NCBI GenBank assembly: GCA_049602155.1
Contig: JBMYRH010000048.1
Span: 1 to 20,738, forward strand
Reading direction: 5' to 3'
Source: JBMYRH01 sp049602155
Lineage (GTDB): Bacteria; Myxococcota_A; UBA9042; PHBI01; JBMYRH01
Length of the DNA: 20,738 nt
Positions 1-7,714 of the stretch are shown piece after piece. Each line of letters opens with the position of its first letter. Within the stretch, counting starts at the first letter, position 1. The notes under the pieces were generated by a model. That model ran no database searches and was not told the origin of the DNA. It saw only the letters and a program-made list of their open reading frames with translations. The translations under genes were made by a program, and so were the position numbers.

Positions 1-972
1 CACTTCCGCGAGGGCGTCATCACAGTCGGTGTGATCGAGGGTGTGTGTGGCGCTGGGCGCCTCGCATTGGGTGGTGCCTGCGTCGTCCATGTCGCCGTAG
101 GTGTCCTCGTCGGTGTCTGAGTACCAGACGCTGAAGGGGTTCACGTCAGGGCGGGTGTCGTCGCAGTCGGTGTGGTCGAGGGTGTGAGTCTCAGTCGGCG
201 CGACGCACTGTGTGGTGCCGTCGTCGCTCATGTCGCCGTAGGTGTCTTCGTCGGTGTCTGGGTACCAGACGCTGAAGGGGTTCACTTCGGGGCGGGTGTC
301 GTCACAGTCGGTGTGGTCGAGGGTGTCTGTGGGGGTCGGGGCGACACAGCTGGCCGTGCCGTCGTCGTTCATGTCGCCGAAGGTGTCCTCGTCGGTGTCT
401 GGATACCAGAGCGTGTCGGGGTTCAGGTTGGGATCATCGTCGTCGCAGTCCGTCTGATCGAGGCTGTACTCCGGTGTGGGTGGGACGCACTGGGTGACCC
501 CCTCGGCGAACATGTCGCCATAGGTGTCCTCGTCGGTGTCTGGGTACCAGACGCTCATCGGGTTGATGGCGGCAAGGGTGTCGTCACAGTCGGTGTGGTC
601 GAGCGTGTGGAGGGCTGATGGTGGCTCGCACTGTGTGGTGCCCTCGTCGGCCATGTCTCCGTAGCCGTCGGCGTCGGCGTCTGGGTACCAGACGCTGTCT
701 GGGTTCACGACGGTCACTGCGTCATCGCAGTCGCTGTTGTCGAGGGTGTGGGTGTCAGAGGGAGGGGTGCAGCCGGCGTCTCCGTCCGAGATCATGGCGC
801 CGTAGCCGTCGTCGTCGGTGTCCGGGTACCAGAGGGTCTCGGGGGTCAGCGCCGCCGTCGTGTCGTCACAGTCATCCGCGTTAGTCGCGTAGAGGTCGCC
901 TGGCGCGTCGCAGGACGGCACTGGCTCGGAGGTGGGGTCGCCGAAGCCGTCGCCGTCGCTGTCTACGTACCA
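1..972 (-). repeat. Coding tandem repeat, 141-bp period, seven units
   Basis: The plus-strand word GTACCA, or a one-base variant of it, recurs at 121, 262, 403, 544, 685, 826 and 967, exactly 141 bases apart each time. It encodes the Trp-Tyr that opens each 47-residue protein repeat. Units near the window start, for example 121-261 and 262-402, are much more alike in DNA than the units at 826 and 967. This suggests recent expansion or gene conversion towards the C-terminal side. The array continues beyond base 1. Confidence 0.9.
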
Positions 973-1422
973 ATCTGCGGGCGTACAGGGCACATCGGGG
1001 TCGCCGTCCTCGGTGTCTTCGCCCGCCTCGGTGTCCTCGCCTTGGGAGCTGTCTGCGCCGACGTCGTCATCGAGGGTGTCACTGGGTGCTGCGGTGTCCT
1101 CGTCGGCCTGGACGTCGTCGCTGGGTGCTGCGGTGTCCTCCGGCGCTGAGCTGGTGTCCTCGGTGGGCGCCGTGTCCGGGGTGCTCGGCGCGTCCTCCGG
1201 GGCCATGGTGTCGCTTGGCGTGGGGCCGTCGGCATCTGTGGAGGTCGTGATGTCCTCGTCAGCTGGCGCCGCCGTATCCGGGGGCGTGGTGGTGTCATTG
1301 ATCGACCACGAGGTGTCTGGCGCGGAGACGTCGAGGGAGGCGTCCATGTCCGCCTGCTCCTTAGGCAAGCAGGCCACGAGCGCTGTCGTCGTGAGCAGGA
1401 TGATGAGTGATTTGAGCGGCAT
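1..1422 (-). CDS. Repeat lipoprotein with MopE/TSP3-like Asp-rich repeats, N-terminal part (C-terminus beyond window)
   Basis: I read 474 codons in frame down to base 1 with no stop, so the C-terminus lies outside the window. The ATG at 1422-1420 has GAGGAG (1431-1436) eight bases upstream. The N-terminus is a lipoprotein signal peptide with lipobox LVAC (Cys18), so the product should be attached to an envelope membrane. An Asp/Thr/Glu/Pro-rich, probably disordered linker covers about residues 19-145. Seven repeats of exactly 47 residues follow, starting at Trp151, 198, 245, 292, 339, 386 and 433. Each has a WYPDTDEDTYGDM-like acidic loop, a central Cys, and HTDCDD or similar. The loops resemble MopE-type metal-binding and thrombospondin type 3 Ca-binding loops, so cation binding is an inference. 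No catalytic domain is visible. The gene is divergent from the methyltransferase at 1571. Confidence 0.85.
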   Translation of the reverse strand, partial: MPLKSLIILLTTTALVACLPKEQADMDASLDVSAPDTSWSINDTTTPPDTAAPADEDITTSTDADGPTPSDTMAPEDAPSTPDTAPTEDTSSAPEDTAAPSDDVQADEDTAAPSDTLDDDVGADSSQGEDTEAGEDTEDGDPDVPCTPADWYVDSDGDGFGDPTSEPVPSCDAPGDLYATNADDCDDTTAALTPETLWYPDTDDDGYGAMISDGDAGCTPPSDTHTLDNSDCDDAVTVVNPDSVWYPDADADGYGDMADEGTTQCEPPSALHTLDHTDCDDTLAAINPMSVWYPDTDEDTYGDMFAEGVTQCVPPTPEYSLDQTDCDDDDPNLNPDTLWYPDTDEDTFGDMNDDGTASCVAPTPTDTLDHTDCDDTRPEVNPFSVWYPDTDEDTYGDMSDDGTTQCVAPTETHTLDHTDCDDTRPDVNPFSVWYSDTDEDTYGDMDDAGTTQCEAPSATHTLDHTDCDDALAEV

Positions 1423-1498
1423 GGGAAGGGCTCCTCGGAGAGGACAAGGACCTAGCGTAGATCGCGACGCCGGGGCTGCGCACCTTGAATCGACGTAC

Positions 1499-1560
1499 GT
1501 GACCTACTGTGGATCGCACTGTGAGCTATTTTTACGCAAACGCGGTACGCTCTAGGTCAC
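1499..1560. promoter_or_regulatory. Divergent intergenic region with inverted repeat (possible operator)
   Basis: The 148 bases between the two divergent starts (1423-1570) must hold both promoters. GTGACCTA at 1499-1506 is the exact inverse of TAGGTCAC at 1553-1560, and a related GACCTAG lies at 1449-1455. ACTGTG also occurs twice, at 1506-1511 and 1518-1523, 12 bases apart. No convincing sigma-70 hexamer pair was found. A regulator site is only a guess. Confidence 0.2.
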
Positions 1561-1570
1561 GGAGGCCTAG

Positions 1571-2524
1571 ATGGATCGCCGGACGATTGAGGACTACAGG
1601 GCCATGATGGCTGACGCCGTGCGGATGGCTGCGTATCAGAAGGCGATCGCCGCGGTGTGCTCCGGCAAGGTCGTCTGCGAGATCGGCGTGGGCCTCGCGC
1701 CGCTCAGCCTCATGGCGCTTAGGGCTGGTGCAACTCGGGTCTACGGCATCGAGTGCAGCGCGGACACCCTCGCTGTCGCGACTCAGCTCATCGCGGATAA
1801 TGGCTACCGGCCCGACCGCTTCATCCCCGTCCATGGTTTTTCGACCAAGATCTCCTTGCCCGAGCGCGTCGACGTGCTCCTCTCAGAGACGCTCGACTCG
1901 ATGGGCATCGGCGAGAACACCGCGGTCTATATGGCGGATGCACAGGCCCGGCTCATGAAGCCCGATGCGGTGTTCCTCCCCGCCTCTCTTGATTGCCAAG
2001 TGGCCTTGGCGAGCCCTGATGGCTACGCCTCTGAGATGGCCTTTTGGAATGAGACGATGCCGAGCGTGTATGGCTTTGACTACGCCCGGGCTGGAGAGCA
2101 GTTCAAGAACTGCAAACACACGCTCTCAATCTCGAATGACGAGCTCCTGAGCGGTTGGGTCCCTTGGCAGACGATCGACTTCCTCGACAACGCGACCTAC
2201 CGCCGCTTGGTCCCGCTGCTGATCCCAGTGACCCGAGCGGGGACCATCCTGGGCTTCGCGACCGCCTTCGACGCCAAGCTCAGCGCCTCGGTGCATCTGC
2301 GGACCTTCCCTGATGACCCCGAGACGCATTGGCACCAAGGCTTTAACGCCTTCCCCCAGCCGATCGAGGCCGAGGTGGGTGACGTCGTCTATATGGAGCT
2401 TCAGATCGAGCCCGGCGACACACCGGCGATTCGCTTCGAGATGCGCGTCGTCTGCGGCAAGGAGGCCGAGGTGAGCGCCTTCGTGCGCCAACGCATGGTG
2501 GCGCTCAAAGACCAGATGCTCTAA
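1571..2524 (+). CDS. PRMT-like SAM-dependent methyltransferase
   Basis: This 317-residue protein has the layout of a protein arginine methyltransferase core. The SAM-binding motif I is CEIGVGLAPL (36-45) and the post-I acidic residue is Glu61 (GIE). The segment SETLDSMGIGEN (105-116) provides two glutamates, Glu106 and Glu115, nine residues apart, as in the PRMT double-E loop. THWHQ (252-256) matches the THW loop of the C-terminal beta-barrel. Known PRMTs transfer methyl groups from SAM to arginine guanidino nitrogens; the substrate here is unknown. The ATG at 1571 follows GGAGG (1561-1565) with a five-base spacer. There is no signal peptide, so it should be cytoplasmic. It is transcribed alone, and its stop overlaps that of the convergent selenoprotein gene. 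A small-molecule methyltransferase with a PRMT-type fold is the alternative. Confidence 0.8.
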   Translation: MDRRTIEDYRAMMADAVRMAAYQKAIAAVCSGKVVCEIGVGLAPLSLMALRAGATRVYGIECSADTLAVATQLIADNGYRPDRFIPVHGFSTKISLPERVDVLLSETLDSMGIGENTAVYMADAQARLMKPDAVFLPASLDCQVALASPDGYASEMAFWNETMPSVYGFDYARAGEQFKNCKHTLSISNDELLSGWVPWQTIDFLDNATYRRLVPLLIPVTRAGTILGFATAFDAKLSASVHLRTFPDDPETHWHQGFNAFPQPIEAEVGDVVYMELQIEPGDTPAIRFEMRVVCGKEAEVSAFVRQRMVALKDQML

Positions 2525-2862
2525 CCGAAGAGCCCTTCGTAGCCCTCGGCGTGGAAGCCGACGACGAAGGTGTCCCCGACGCGCATCGCGGGCGCTCGGA
2601 GCGTGCCGCTGCGACCGAGGATGACGCTCGCGATCTCATCGGTGTCCGCGTCGGCCATGTTGAACTCTAGGAGTTTTTTGCCGCGCGCGACCATGACGGT
2701 CGAGACGCCGTCCAAGAGGCCCAACGAGGCGTCTCGATCGAACTTAACCTTGTTGGCGAGGACGAATTCAGGCTGCGTGACGTTCTTGGGTCCCAGGAAC
2801 TCCTGGGCGCGGGTGCACGACGTTCAGCCTTTGCGGTGATAGTACCAATCGATGGTGGCCAT
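2521..2862 (-). CDS. ArsC-like thioredoxin-fold selenoprotein (UGA-encoded Sec13)
   Basis: The ATG at 2862-2860 has a strong AGGAGG (2869-2874) six bases upstream. It opens a 113-residue frame interrupted only by TGA at 2826-2824 (codon 13) and closed by TAG at 2523-2521. If the UGA is read as selenocysteine, the N-terminus is MATIDWYYHRKG-U-TSC-TRA. This puts a UxxC redox pair (Sec13, Cys16) after the first beta strand, as in ArsC/Spx/thioredoxin folds. The chain ends with the cis-Pro strand (RAP, Pro91) and a VGF...GYEGLF helix typical of glutaredoxin-like folds. I recall a family annotated 'ArsC family (seleno)protein' with this N-terminus; the name is from memory. A SECIS-like hairpin starts 16 bases after the UGA. 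Starting after the UGA would leave only a TTG without Shine-Dalgarno and would lose the active site. It is probably a thiol/selenol oxidoreductase; the substrate is unknown. It may share a transcript with the IPT/TIG gene 27 bases upstream. Confidence 0.85.
2792..2807 (-). promoter_or_regulatory. bSECIS-like hairpin for Sec insertion
   Basis: On the minus strand, CCCAGG and CCTGGG form a perfect six-pair stem around the four-base loop AGTT. The stem begins 16 bases after the UGA and the loop about 22 bases after it. The second loop base is G. As I recall them, bacterial SECIS rules want a short stem, an apical loop 16-37 bases after the UGA, and a G among the first two loop bases. All three are met. 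The hairpin lies within the coding region, as in bacterial selenoprotein genes. Confidence 0.8.
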
Positions 2863-2868
2863 GAGACT

Positions 2869-2874
2869 CCTCCT
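2869..2874 (-). promoter_or_regulatory. Shine-Dalgarno AGGAGG that fixes the selenoprotein start
   Basis: AGGAGG lies six bases before the ATG at 2862. It is one of the best ribosome sites in the window. It serves only the frame that contains the UGA, which argues that this frame is translated. Confidence 0.85.
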
Positions 2875-2889
2875 GTAGAGACGGGGAGC

Positions 2890-4506
2890 TTAGACCACCT
2901 CTCGGCGCCTCGCTACGGCCATCATCATGAGCCCCGCGAGAATCAACCACGCAAGCGGGTTGGCGCTGGGGGCGCTTGCGCAGCCTGCGCCGCTGTCACC
3001 CTCGTCCGTGATCGTCGGGGGCTCTGTGTCCTCCGCGGGTGGTCCGTCGGAGCTCGCGTCGGTGGCGGTGAGGTCGGAGCCGTCGCTCTCGGTGGCCGTC
3101 GTCGCGTCGTCTTCGACACCGGGCCCCGCGTCACCCTCACTGGCCCCGGCGTCTTCGTCTGCGGAGGTGACGTCTGGTTCATCAGGGGTGGGGAAGGGGT
3201 CGAGGACCGTCAGGGTCAGTGCGTCAGAGGCGCTGGCTCCGGCGACGAAGGCGCGCTCGGCGCCTCGTGGGGTCAGGTCCGAGACCGTCACCCGGATCTC
3301 GTCGCTCCCGAGGTAGTCGATGGGCTGGACGACCCCGCCGATGACCACGTGGGTCACGTCATAAAGGTCCTCACCGAAGAGCGAGAGGGTCTCGCCTACG
3401 AATGCCGGGTTGGGCTCTGTGCCCGTGAGGGTGGGCCGGGCTTGCCCCGTGTCATCGAGGCGCTGCACGCTGACGACCGCGGTGCCTTCGGGCCCCCCCA
3501 TCGAGGCTGTGACGGGGCCCTCTGGACCCTCCTCAAAGGTGAGGCGGCACGCTTTGTCGTCGCAGGCGTCGTAGGTGACGTTGTCGCTGCTCCAGCTGAG
3601 GCCGTCGAGGCCTGTCCCGACGGCCCACGCGGTCCCGCCGTTGACGACCACCGAGGGGTAGACTGCCTCGACGTGAGGGCGATCGGGGTCAGCGAGCTCG
3701 ATCCACAGCGGCCCCGCCGGGGCCGAGCTCTGGGTGTCGATGCTCACGATGACCTCTGCGGCCCCCGGCGGTGTGTTCGCGGGGACGGCGAGGACGAGCT
3801 GCCCGTCGGTGGCCTCGACGATGATCGCCTCTTGATTCGCGATGGTCGCGCTCACGAGGTAGGGCAAAATCTCGCCTGTCACGGTCAGGAGATCACCTTG
3901 GCGCACCGGGTTCGGGGCCAAGCTCTCCACCGAGGGCATAGGGGGCACCGTCGTGACCAGCAAAGTGTCGTCTCCAAAGGGCCCGCTGACGGTCATCTCG
4001 ACCTCGGCCCCGATGAGCTCCGCGGCGGCCTGGGTCTCGCACACGATCAAGCTCACGTTTTGAGCCGTGATGGCGCATCCGAGGGTCCCTAGCGTCACGC
4101 TCTCGACGCTGTCGAGCGCCGTGCCGTTCAGCGTGACCAGCTGACCGAGGACGACAGGGTCGGGGCTCACGCTAGCGATGAGGGGGGGCTCGGGGACGAC
4201 CTCCACCGGCGCGTCGACGCTCCCCGCTGAGGTCGTCACCCTCAAGGTCGCGCTGCCCACCGCCATCGACTTCGAGACGACGAAGCGGACGTTGTTCTCC
4301 AAGACGTAGACGAGGGTCTGTGGGTGAGGGGTGGCTAGCGGATCGAGGTCACTGATGAGCGCGACGCTGGTTTGGTCGGGCTCGAAGTTCGAGCCGGTCA
4401 CGTCGATGGTGGCCCCGAGGGCGAGCGGGGTGGGGTAGAGCTCTGTGATCTCAGGGGCCGCCGTGGCGCTGAGCATGAGCGCCGTCATGAGCGCGGTGAC
4501 GTTCAT
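2890..4506 (-). CDS. IPT/TIG-domain secreted protein with MYXO-CTERM-like tail
   Basis: This 538-residue protein starts at the ATG at 4506-4504, which overlaps the upstream stop as ATGA and has AGGAGG seven bases before it. An in-frame extension of the frame up to 4818 is rejected because it is Arg/His-rich shadow sequence. The signal peptide (about residues 1-16) is short and, unusually, has no Lys or Arg in its n-region. Five Ig-like IPT/TIG modules follow at about 18-104, 107-187, 190-270, 276-350 and 357-436. Most open with the typical I-x-x-x-x-P-x-P-x-x-x-G pattern; the fourth is divergent. An Asp/Glu/Ser/Thr linker leads to the tail at 505-538: Gly-Cys509, a hydrophobic helix and Arg-Arg-Arg. 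This matches MYXO-CTERM sorting signals of myxobacteria, where the tail is thought to be cleaved and the protein surface-attached. Its partner is probably the FG-GAP lipoprotein encoded just upstream. Confidence 0.88.
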   Translation of the reverse strand: MNVTALMTALMLSATAAPEITELYPTPLALGATIDVTGSNFEPDQTSVALISDLDPLATPHPQTLVYVLENNVRFVVSKSMAVGSATLRVTTSAGSVDAPVEVVPEPPLIASVSPDPVVLGQLVTLNGTALDSVESVTLGTLGCAITAQNVSLIVCETQAAAELIGAEVEMTVSGPFGDDTLLVTTVPPMPSVESLAPNPVRQGDLLTVTGEILPYLVSATIANQEAIIVEATDGQLVLAVPANTPPGAAEVIVSIDTQSSAPAGPLWIELADPDRPHVEAVYPSVVVNGGTAWAVGTGLDGLSWSSDNVTYDACDDKACRLTFEEGPEGPVTASMGGPEGTAVVSVQRLDDTGQARPTLTGTEPNPAFVGETLSLFGEDLYDVTHVVIGGVVQPIDYLGSDEIRVTVSDLTPRGAERAFVAGASASDALTLTVLDPFPTPDEPDVTSADEDAGASEGDAGPGVEDDATTATESDGSDLTATDASSDGPPAEDTEPPTITDEGDSGAGCASAPSANPLAWLILAGLMMMAVARRREVV

Positions 4507-7500
4507 GGCGTGTCCTCCTCGGGGCCGGCGTCGCCATCGGGGGTCTCCTCTGAGGCGTCGCTCGTGGCCTCCGCGTCGTTGGTGGGCTCTGGCTCGGGCT
4601 CCGCGCCTGGCGCGATGCTGGTCGAGTCGCCGACCTCGCGAGACCACTCGACACCGTCGGTCGCTCGGACCGTGCATGCCCAGCTCTCGCCGGCTGCGGT
4701 TAACACGGCGGGCACCGATGGGCTCTCCCCGAGCTCTTTCACGAAGGCGCCGTCTCGCGTCCACCGTGTGCGATAAGTGACGAGGTCGCTGTCGATGCTT
4801 GGCGTGGTGATGGCGCACAGCAGATCGTCATCAGCGGTCGGCTCTTCAGGTTGAATCGCCACCTCGGGGGTGGTCGGTGGGACGTTCGTAGGGGTGCGGA
4901 TGGTCCGCTTGGGGTTGTCGTCAAAGGCCAAGACGACTGGGGGCTCGAAGACTGCGCAGCTGCCGCCGCATCCATCGTCACCGCATTGCTTGCCGTTGCA
5001 GCTCGGGATGCAGCCCGCCTGGCAGTTGCCCTGCAGGCAAGACTCCCCTTGTGCACACGCGCCGCAGATGCCCCCGCAGCCGTTGTCGCCGCAGGTCTTG
5101 CCGTCGCAGCTGGGGACGCAGTCGACGACGCATTGCCCAGAGGCGCAGAGCTGTCCGCCGCCACAGGTGCCACAGCTCCCGCTGCAGCCGTCGCTCCCGC
5201 ATTGCTTGCCGGTGCAGTCGGCTTCACAGCCGATCTGACAGGTGCCATCGACGCAGGAGGTCCCCGCGACGCAGGGGCTCTCCGTCTTGTTCCTCAGGTA
5301 GCCGATCTTGCGGCATGATCCGCCGTAACAGATGTGGGCAGGGTCGCTGATCTGGGTGCAGCCCCAGATGTAGGAGCCGCACTCCTCGGGGATCCACGCG
5401 AGCACGAGGTCGGGGCGGTTGTCGCCGTCAAAGTCGTAGCTGGCGCCGCTCCCTACGCCCGGGTGATCCCCGCCGGAGTTGTAGGTCGGCACCACGTCGA
5501 CGATCTCATAAGGCGGCACCCAAGCGTCTCCGCTCGGGGCGTCCAGGTTCATGAGCATCCACGCCGCGCCGGGCTGCCCGTCGTCATCGAGGCCCGCCAT
5601 GATGTCGTGGTCACCGTCGCCATCGAAGTCGTCCGCGATGATAAGGTTGGCGGGGAATGGGGCCTTCTCGCTCAGGGCGACGGGGTCGGCGAAGGTGCCG
5701 TCACCTTGCCCTTTGAGTCGGTAGAGGCTCATCGGTGAGCTGCCGCCGCTGGTGATGCGGTGGGCGAGCAGGTCGACGATGCCGTCGCCGTCGAGGTCCT
5801 TAGACTGGAAGTCTACGGCGTAGGACCAGGTGATGAGGGAGCCGTAATTAAAGGCGTCGTCCGTGCGTGTGAAGCCCCCTTGTCCGTCGTTCATCCAGAT
5901 GAACCCGGTGGGGTTCGACCAGTGGTTGGTGCCGACAAAGTCCAAGTGACCGTTGCCATCTGCGTCGATCACGGGGCCTAGGCGCTCTCCGGGTTGGCTG
6001 GTGAAGAGCTGGGTCAGCTCGATACCGTCGCCTTCGCAGCTCGAGACGGCCATGAACACGTCCCGCGGCGGCATGCAGAAGGAGTCGGTGGTGTTGTTGG
6101 ATTGCCCGGGCGCGGTGACGTCGATGCAGACCTCGCCGAGGGTCAGGTCGCACTGTGCGTCGCTTGTGCAGAGCGTCTCGCAGACCCCGGCGTAGCAGCG
6201 GCGCCCAGGGCCACAATCCGCGGTGGAGGAGCAGATGATCTTGTCGCCGACGGTAGAGCGCGTGACGACGAGATCCAGGTAGAAGTCACCATTGAAGTCG
6301 CCGACGGCGTAGACGGAGTAGCGGTTGTCATCGGGGAAGACCAGCGGGATCGGGTCACCAAAGGTGCCGTCGCCGTTGGAGGGGGTGATGGCCACGGTGT
6401 CGTAGTAGTAGTCGCGGGCGAAGAAGACCTCGCCCCAGAGCGACCCTGACTCATCGGTCTCGCCGTCGCAGTCGTTGTCGATGCCGTCGTCACAGACCTC
6501 GAGGGCGCCCTCGTCGACGATGCCGTCACAGTCGTTGTCGATGCCGTCGTCGCAGATTTCCTCACTCGGTTCCCCAGGAAAGACGTTGCAGATGAGCGCC
6601 AAGCCGTCCTCGGCGCAGATGAACTTGTCGTATTGAACGCACGCTCCCTCGCCCACCGAGCAGAGGAGGTTCTTCGACGGGAAGTCCTCGTCGGTCGCCC
6701 CGTCGCAGTCATCGTCCAGCTCGTTGCACAGCTCGTTGCCGCCCGTCACAGGGTTCACCGAGCAGGTCAAGCTCACCTCATCGTCGGCGCAGACCTTGAA
6801 GCCCGGCGCCGTGCAGGCCCCGAGGCCGACCTCACAGCTCGTGCCGAGCCCCACGTAGTCCTCGTCGTGCAGCCCGTCGCAGTCGTCGTCTTGGCCGTTG
6901 CACTTCTCGATGGCGCCGACGTGGACGTTCGGGTCGCTCTCGTTACAGTCACTGCCTGCCGCACAGTTTAAACCGTGACCGTCACCGTCGAGGTCCTCAC
7001 AGACCGGCTCGATGACCTCTCCGCGGATGTCGACGTCGAGCTCCGGCGCGTTGATCGCGTCGGACTCAAAGCGCAGAGTGTCTTCATGGAGGCCCTCTTC
7101 GTCAGCGTAGAAGGTCACCTTCACGATCTTGGTCTGGCCGGGCCCGAGTGAGGCCTGCGTGACGTTGGCGCCAAAGGCGTCGAGGCCAAGGGTGAAGCCG
7201 ACGGTCTCGATCAAGAGCTCGCGCGTGCCCGCGTTCTCAAGCTCAAGCTCCTCAGTCACGACCTCCCCAGGGATGCGCTGTCCGAAGTCGATGGCGGGGG
7301 GCTCGACGACCAGGTAGGCATAGCCTGTCAGGATCGGATCGCCGTCGCCGATGTCCGCTTCGGTTCCCGCTGCGTCGGTGCCCCCGCTGTCCTCAGCGGG
7401 GCCTTGGGTGTCTTCGACGCTTGCATCGTCGATCGGATCAGGGTCGGTGATGTCGACCTCGATCCCGATATCCGAGGGCGTCAACGCGTCAGTTGTCTCC

Positions 7501-7631
7501 ACCGAGGCGCCGGTGTCGATCTCGATCGCTTCGGTCCCGTCACCGGTGCCATCTGCGGAAGAGCAGGCGAGCAATAGTGCACACAGAGCGAGGATGAGGG
7601 GGGCTTTAAGCGATAGCGTGTATCTGATCAT
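4503..7631 (-). CDS. Large lipoprotein: ASH, MopE-like, FG-GAP propeller and Cys-rich modules
   Basis: This 1042-residue protein starts at the ATG at 7631-7629, preceded by AGGA. It has a signal peptide with lipobox LLAC (Cys23) and an acidic linker to about residue 100. Next is an ASH (ASPM/SPD-2/Hydin-like) Ig domain at about 104-204. MopE-type CDxxDNDCDG...DE repeats follow at about 210-395. An FG-GAP/VCBS propeller with DxDGDG Ca-binding loops spans roughly 400-755. Three CGxxGCxGxCG modules lie at about 800-893. The end is a pair of SxDxDxxxYxxxW Ig-like segments and an acidic tail. Cys-rich stretches interrupt the propeller, and the third CG module is cut short, running straight into FEPPVV, itself an FG-GAP-like strand. 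No enzyme site is visible, so a surface adhesin or scaffold is likely. The stop overlaps the start of the IPT/TIG gene. Confidence 0.87.
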   Translation of the reverse strand: MIRYTLSLKAPLILALCALLLACSSADGTGDGTEAIEIDTGASVETTDALTPSDIGIEVDITDPDPIDDASVEDTQGPAEDSGGTDAAGTEADIGDGDPILTGYAYLVVEPPAIDFGQRIPGEVVTEELELENAGTRELLIETVGFTLGLDAFGANVTQASLGPGQTKIVKVTFYADEEGLHEDTLRFESDAINAPELDVDIRGEVIEPVCEDLDGDGHGLNCAAGSDCNESDPNVHVGAIEKCNGQDDDCDGLHDEDYVGLGTSCEVGLGACTAPGFKVCADDEVSLTCSVNPVTGGNELCNELDDDCDGATDEDFPSKNLLCSVGEGACVQYDKFICAEDGLALICNVFPGEPSEEICDDGIDNDCDGIVDEGALEVCDDGIDNDCDGETDESGSLWGEVFFARDYYYDTVAITPSNGDGTFGDPIPLVFPDDNRYSVYAVGDFNGDFYLDLVVTRSTVGDKIICSSTADCGPGRRCYAGVCETLCTSDAQCDLTLGEVCIDVTAPGQSNNTTDSFCMPPRDVFMAVSSCEGDGIELTQLFTSQPGERLGPVIDADGNGHLDFVGTNHWSNPTGFIWMNDGQGGFTRTDDAFNYGSLITWSYAVDFQSKDLDGDGIVDLLAHRITSGGSSPMSLYRLKGQGDGTFADPVALSEKAPFPANLIIADDFDGDGDHDIMAGLDDDGQPGAAWMLMNLDAPSGDAWVPPYEIVDVVPTYNSGGDHPGVGSGASYDFDGDNRPDLVLAWIPEECGSYIWGCTQISDPAHICYGGSCRKIGYLRNKTESPCVAGTSCVDGTCQIGCEADCTGKQCGSDGCSGSCGTCGGGQLCASGQCVVDCVPSCDGKTCGDNGCGGICGACAQGESCLQGNCQAGCIPSCNGKQCGDDGCGGSCAVFEPPVVLAFDDNPKRTIRTPTNVPPTTPEVAIQPEEPTADDDLLCAITTPSIDSDLVTYRTRWTRDGAFVKELGESPSVPAVLTAAGESWACTVRATDGVEWSREVGDSTSIAPGAEPEPEPTNDAEATSDASEETPDGDAGPEEDTP

Positions 7632-7675
7632 GGGCGGGATCCTACCCGCGAAACGAAGACGTTCCCAGAGCGTCG

Positions 7676-7714
7676 TCGACACGTCACTCCGGGAGGGGTT
7701 ACCTTAGACGGCGT
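7676..7714 (+). promoter_or_regulatory. Candidate promoter giving a near-leaderless mRNA
   Basis: TCGACA (7676-7681) and TACCTT (7700-7705) are 18 bases apart and resemble sigma-70 -35 and -10 boxes. Transcription would begin within a few bases of the ATG at 7715. That would explain why no Shine-Dalgarno lies at the normal distance; GGGAGG at 7691-7696 is 18 bases away. The -10 match is weak. Confidence 0.25.

Noticed and set aside
1..972. Tandem repeats as a CRISPR array
   Set aside because: The period is 141 bases without repeat/spacer structure, and the whole array is one open protein-coding frame.
172..1149. Plus-strand frames with repeated VGVWVPDA-like peptides
   Set aside because: They are mirror products of the 141-bp coding repeat on the minus strand, which has a start, Shine-Dalgarno and lipobox.
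2824..2826. TGA in the small minus-strand gene as a simple nonsense mutation (pseudogene)
   Set aside because: The codon falls at the redox-active position of the fold, a SECIS-like hairpin follows at the right distance, and the remaining frame and Shine-Dalgarno are intact. Random decay would not be expected to give all of these.
2836..4092. Long plus-strand frame of 418 codons opposite the IPT/TIG gene
   Set aside because: It has the Gly/Arg/Val/Asp-rich makeup of a GC-rich antisense shadow and no recognisable domain. The minus strand holds clear IPT/TIG modules and a sorting tail.
4507..4818. N-terminal extension of the IPT/TIG protein (104 residues)
   Set aside because: The extension is Arg/His-rich shadow of the upstream lipoprotein gene. 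The ATG at 4506 has AGGAGG and begins a signal peptide.
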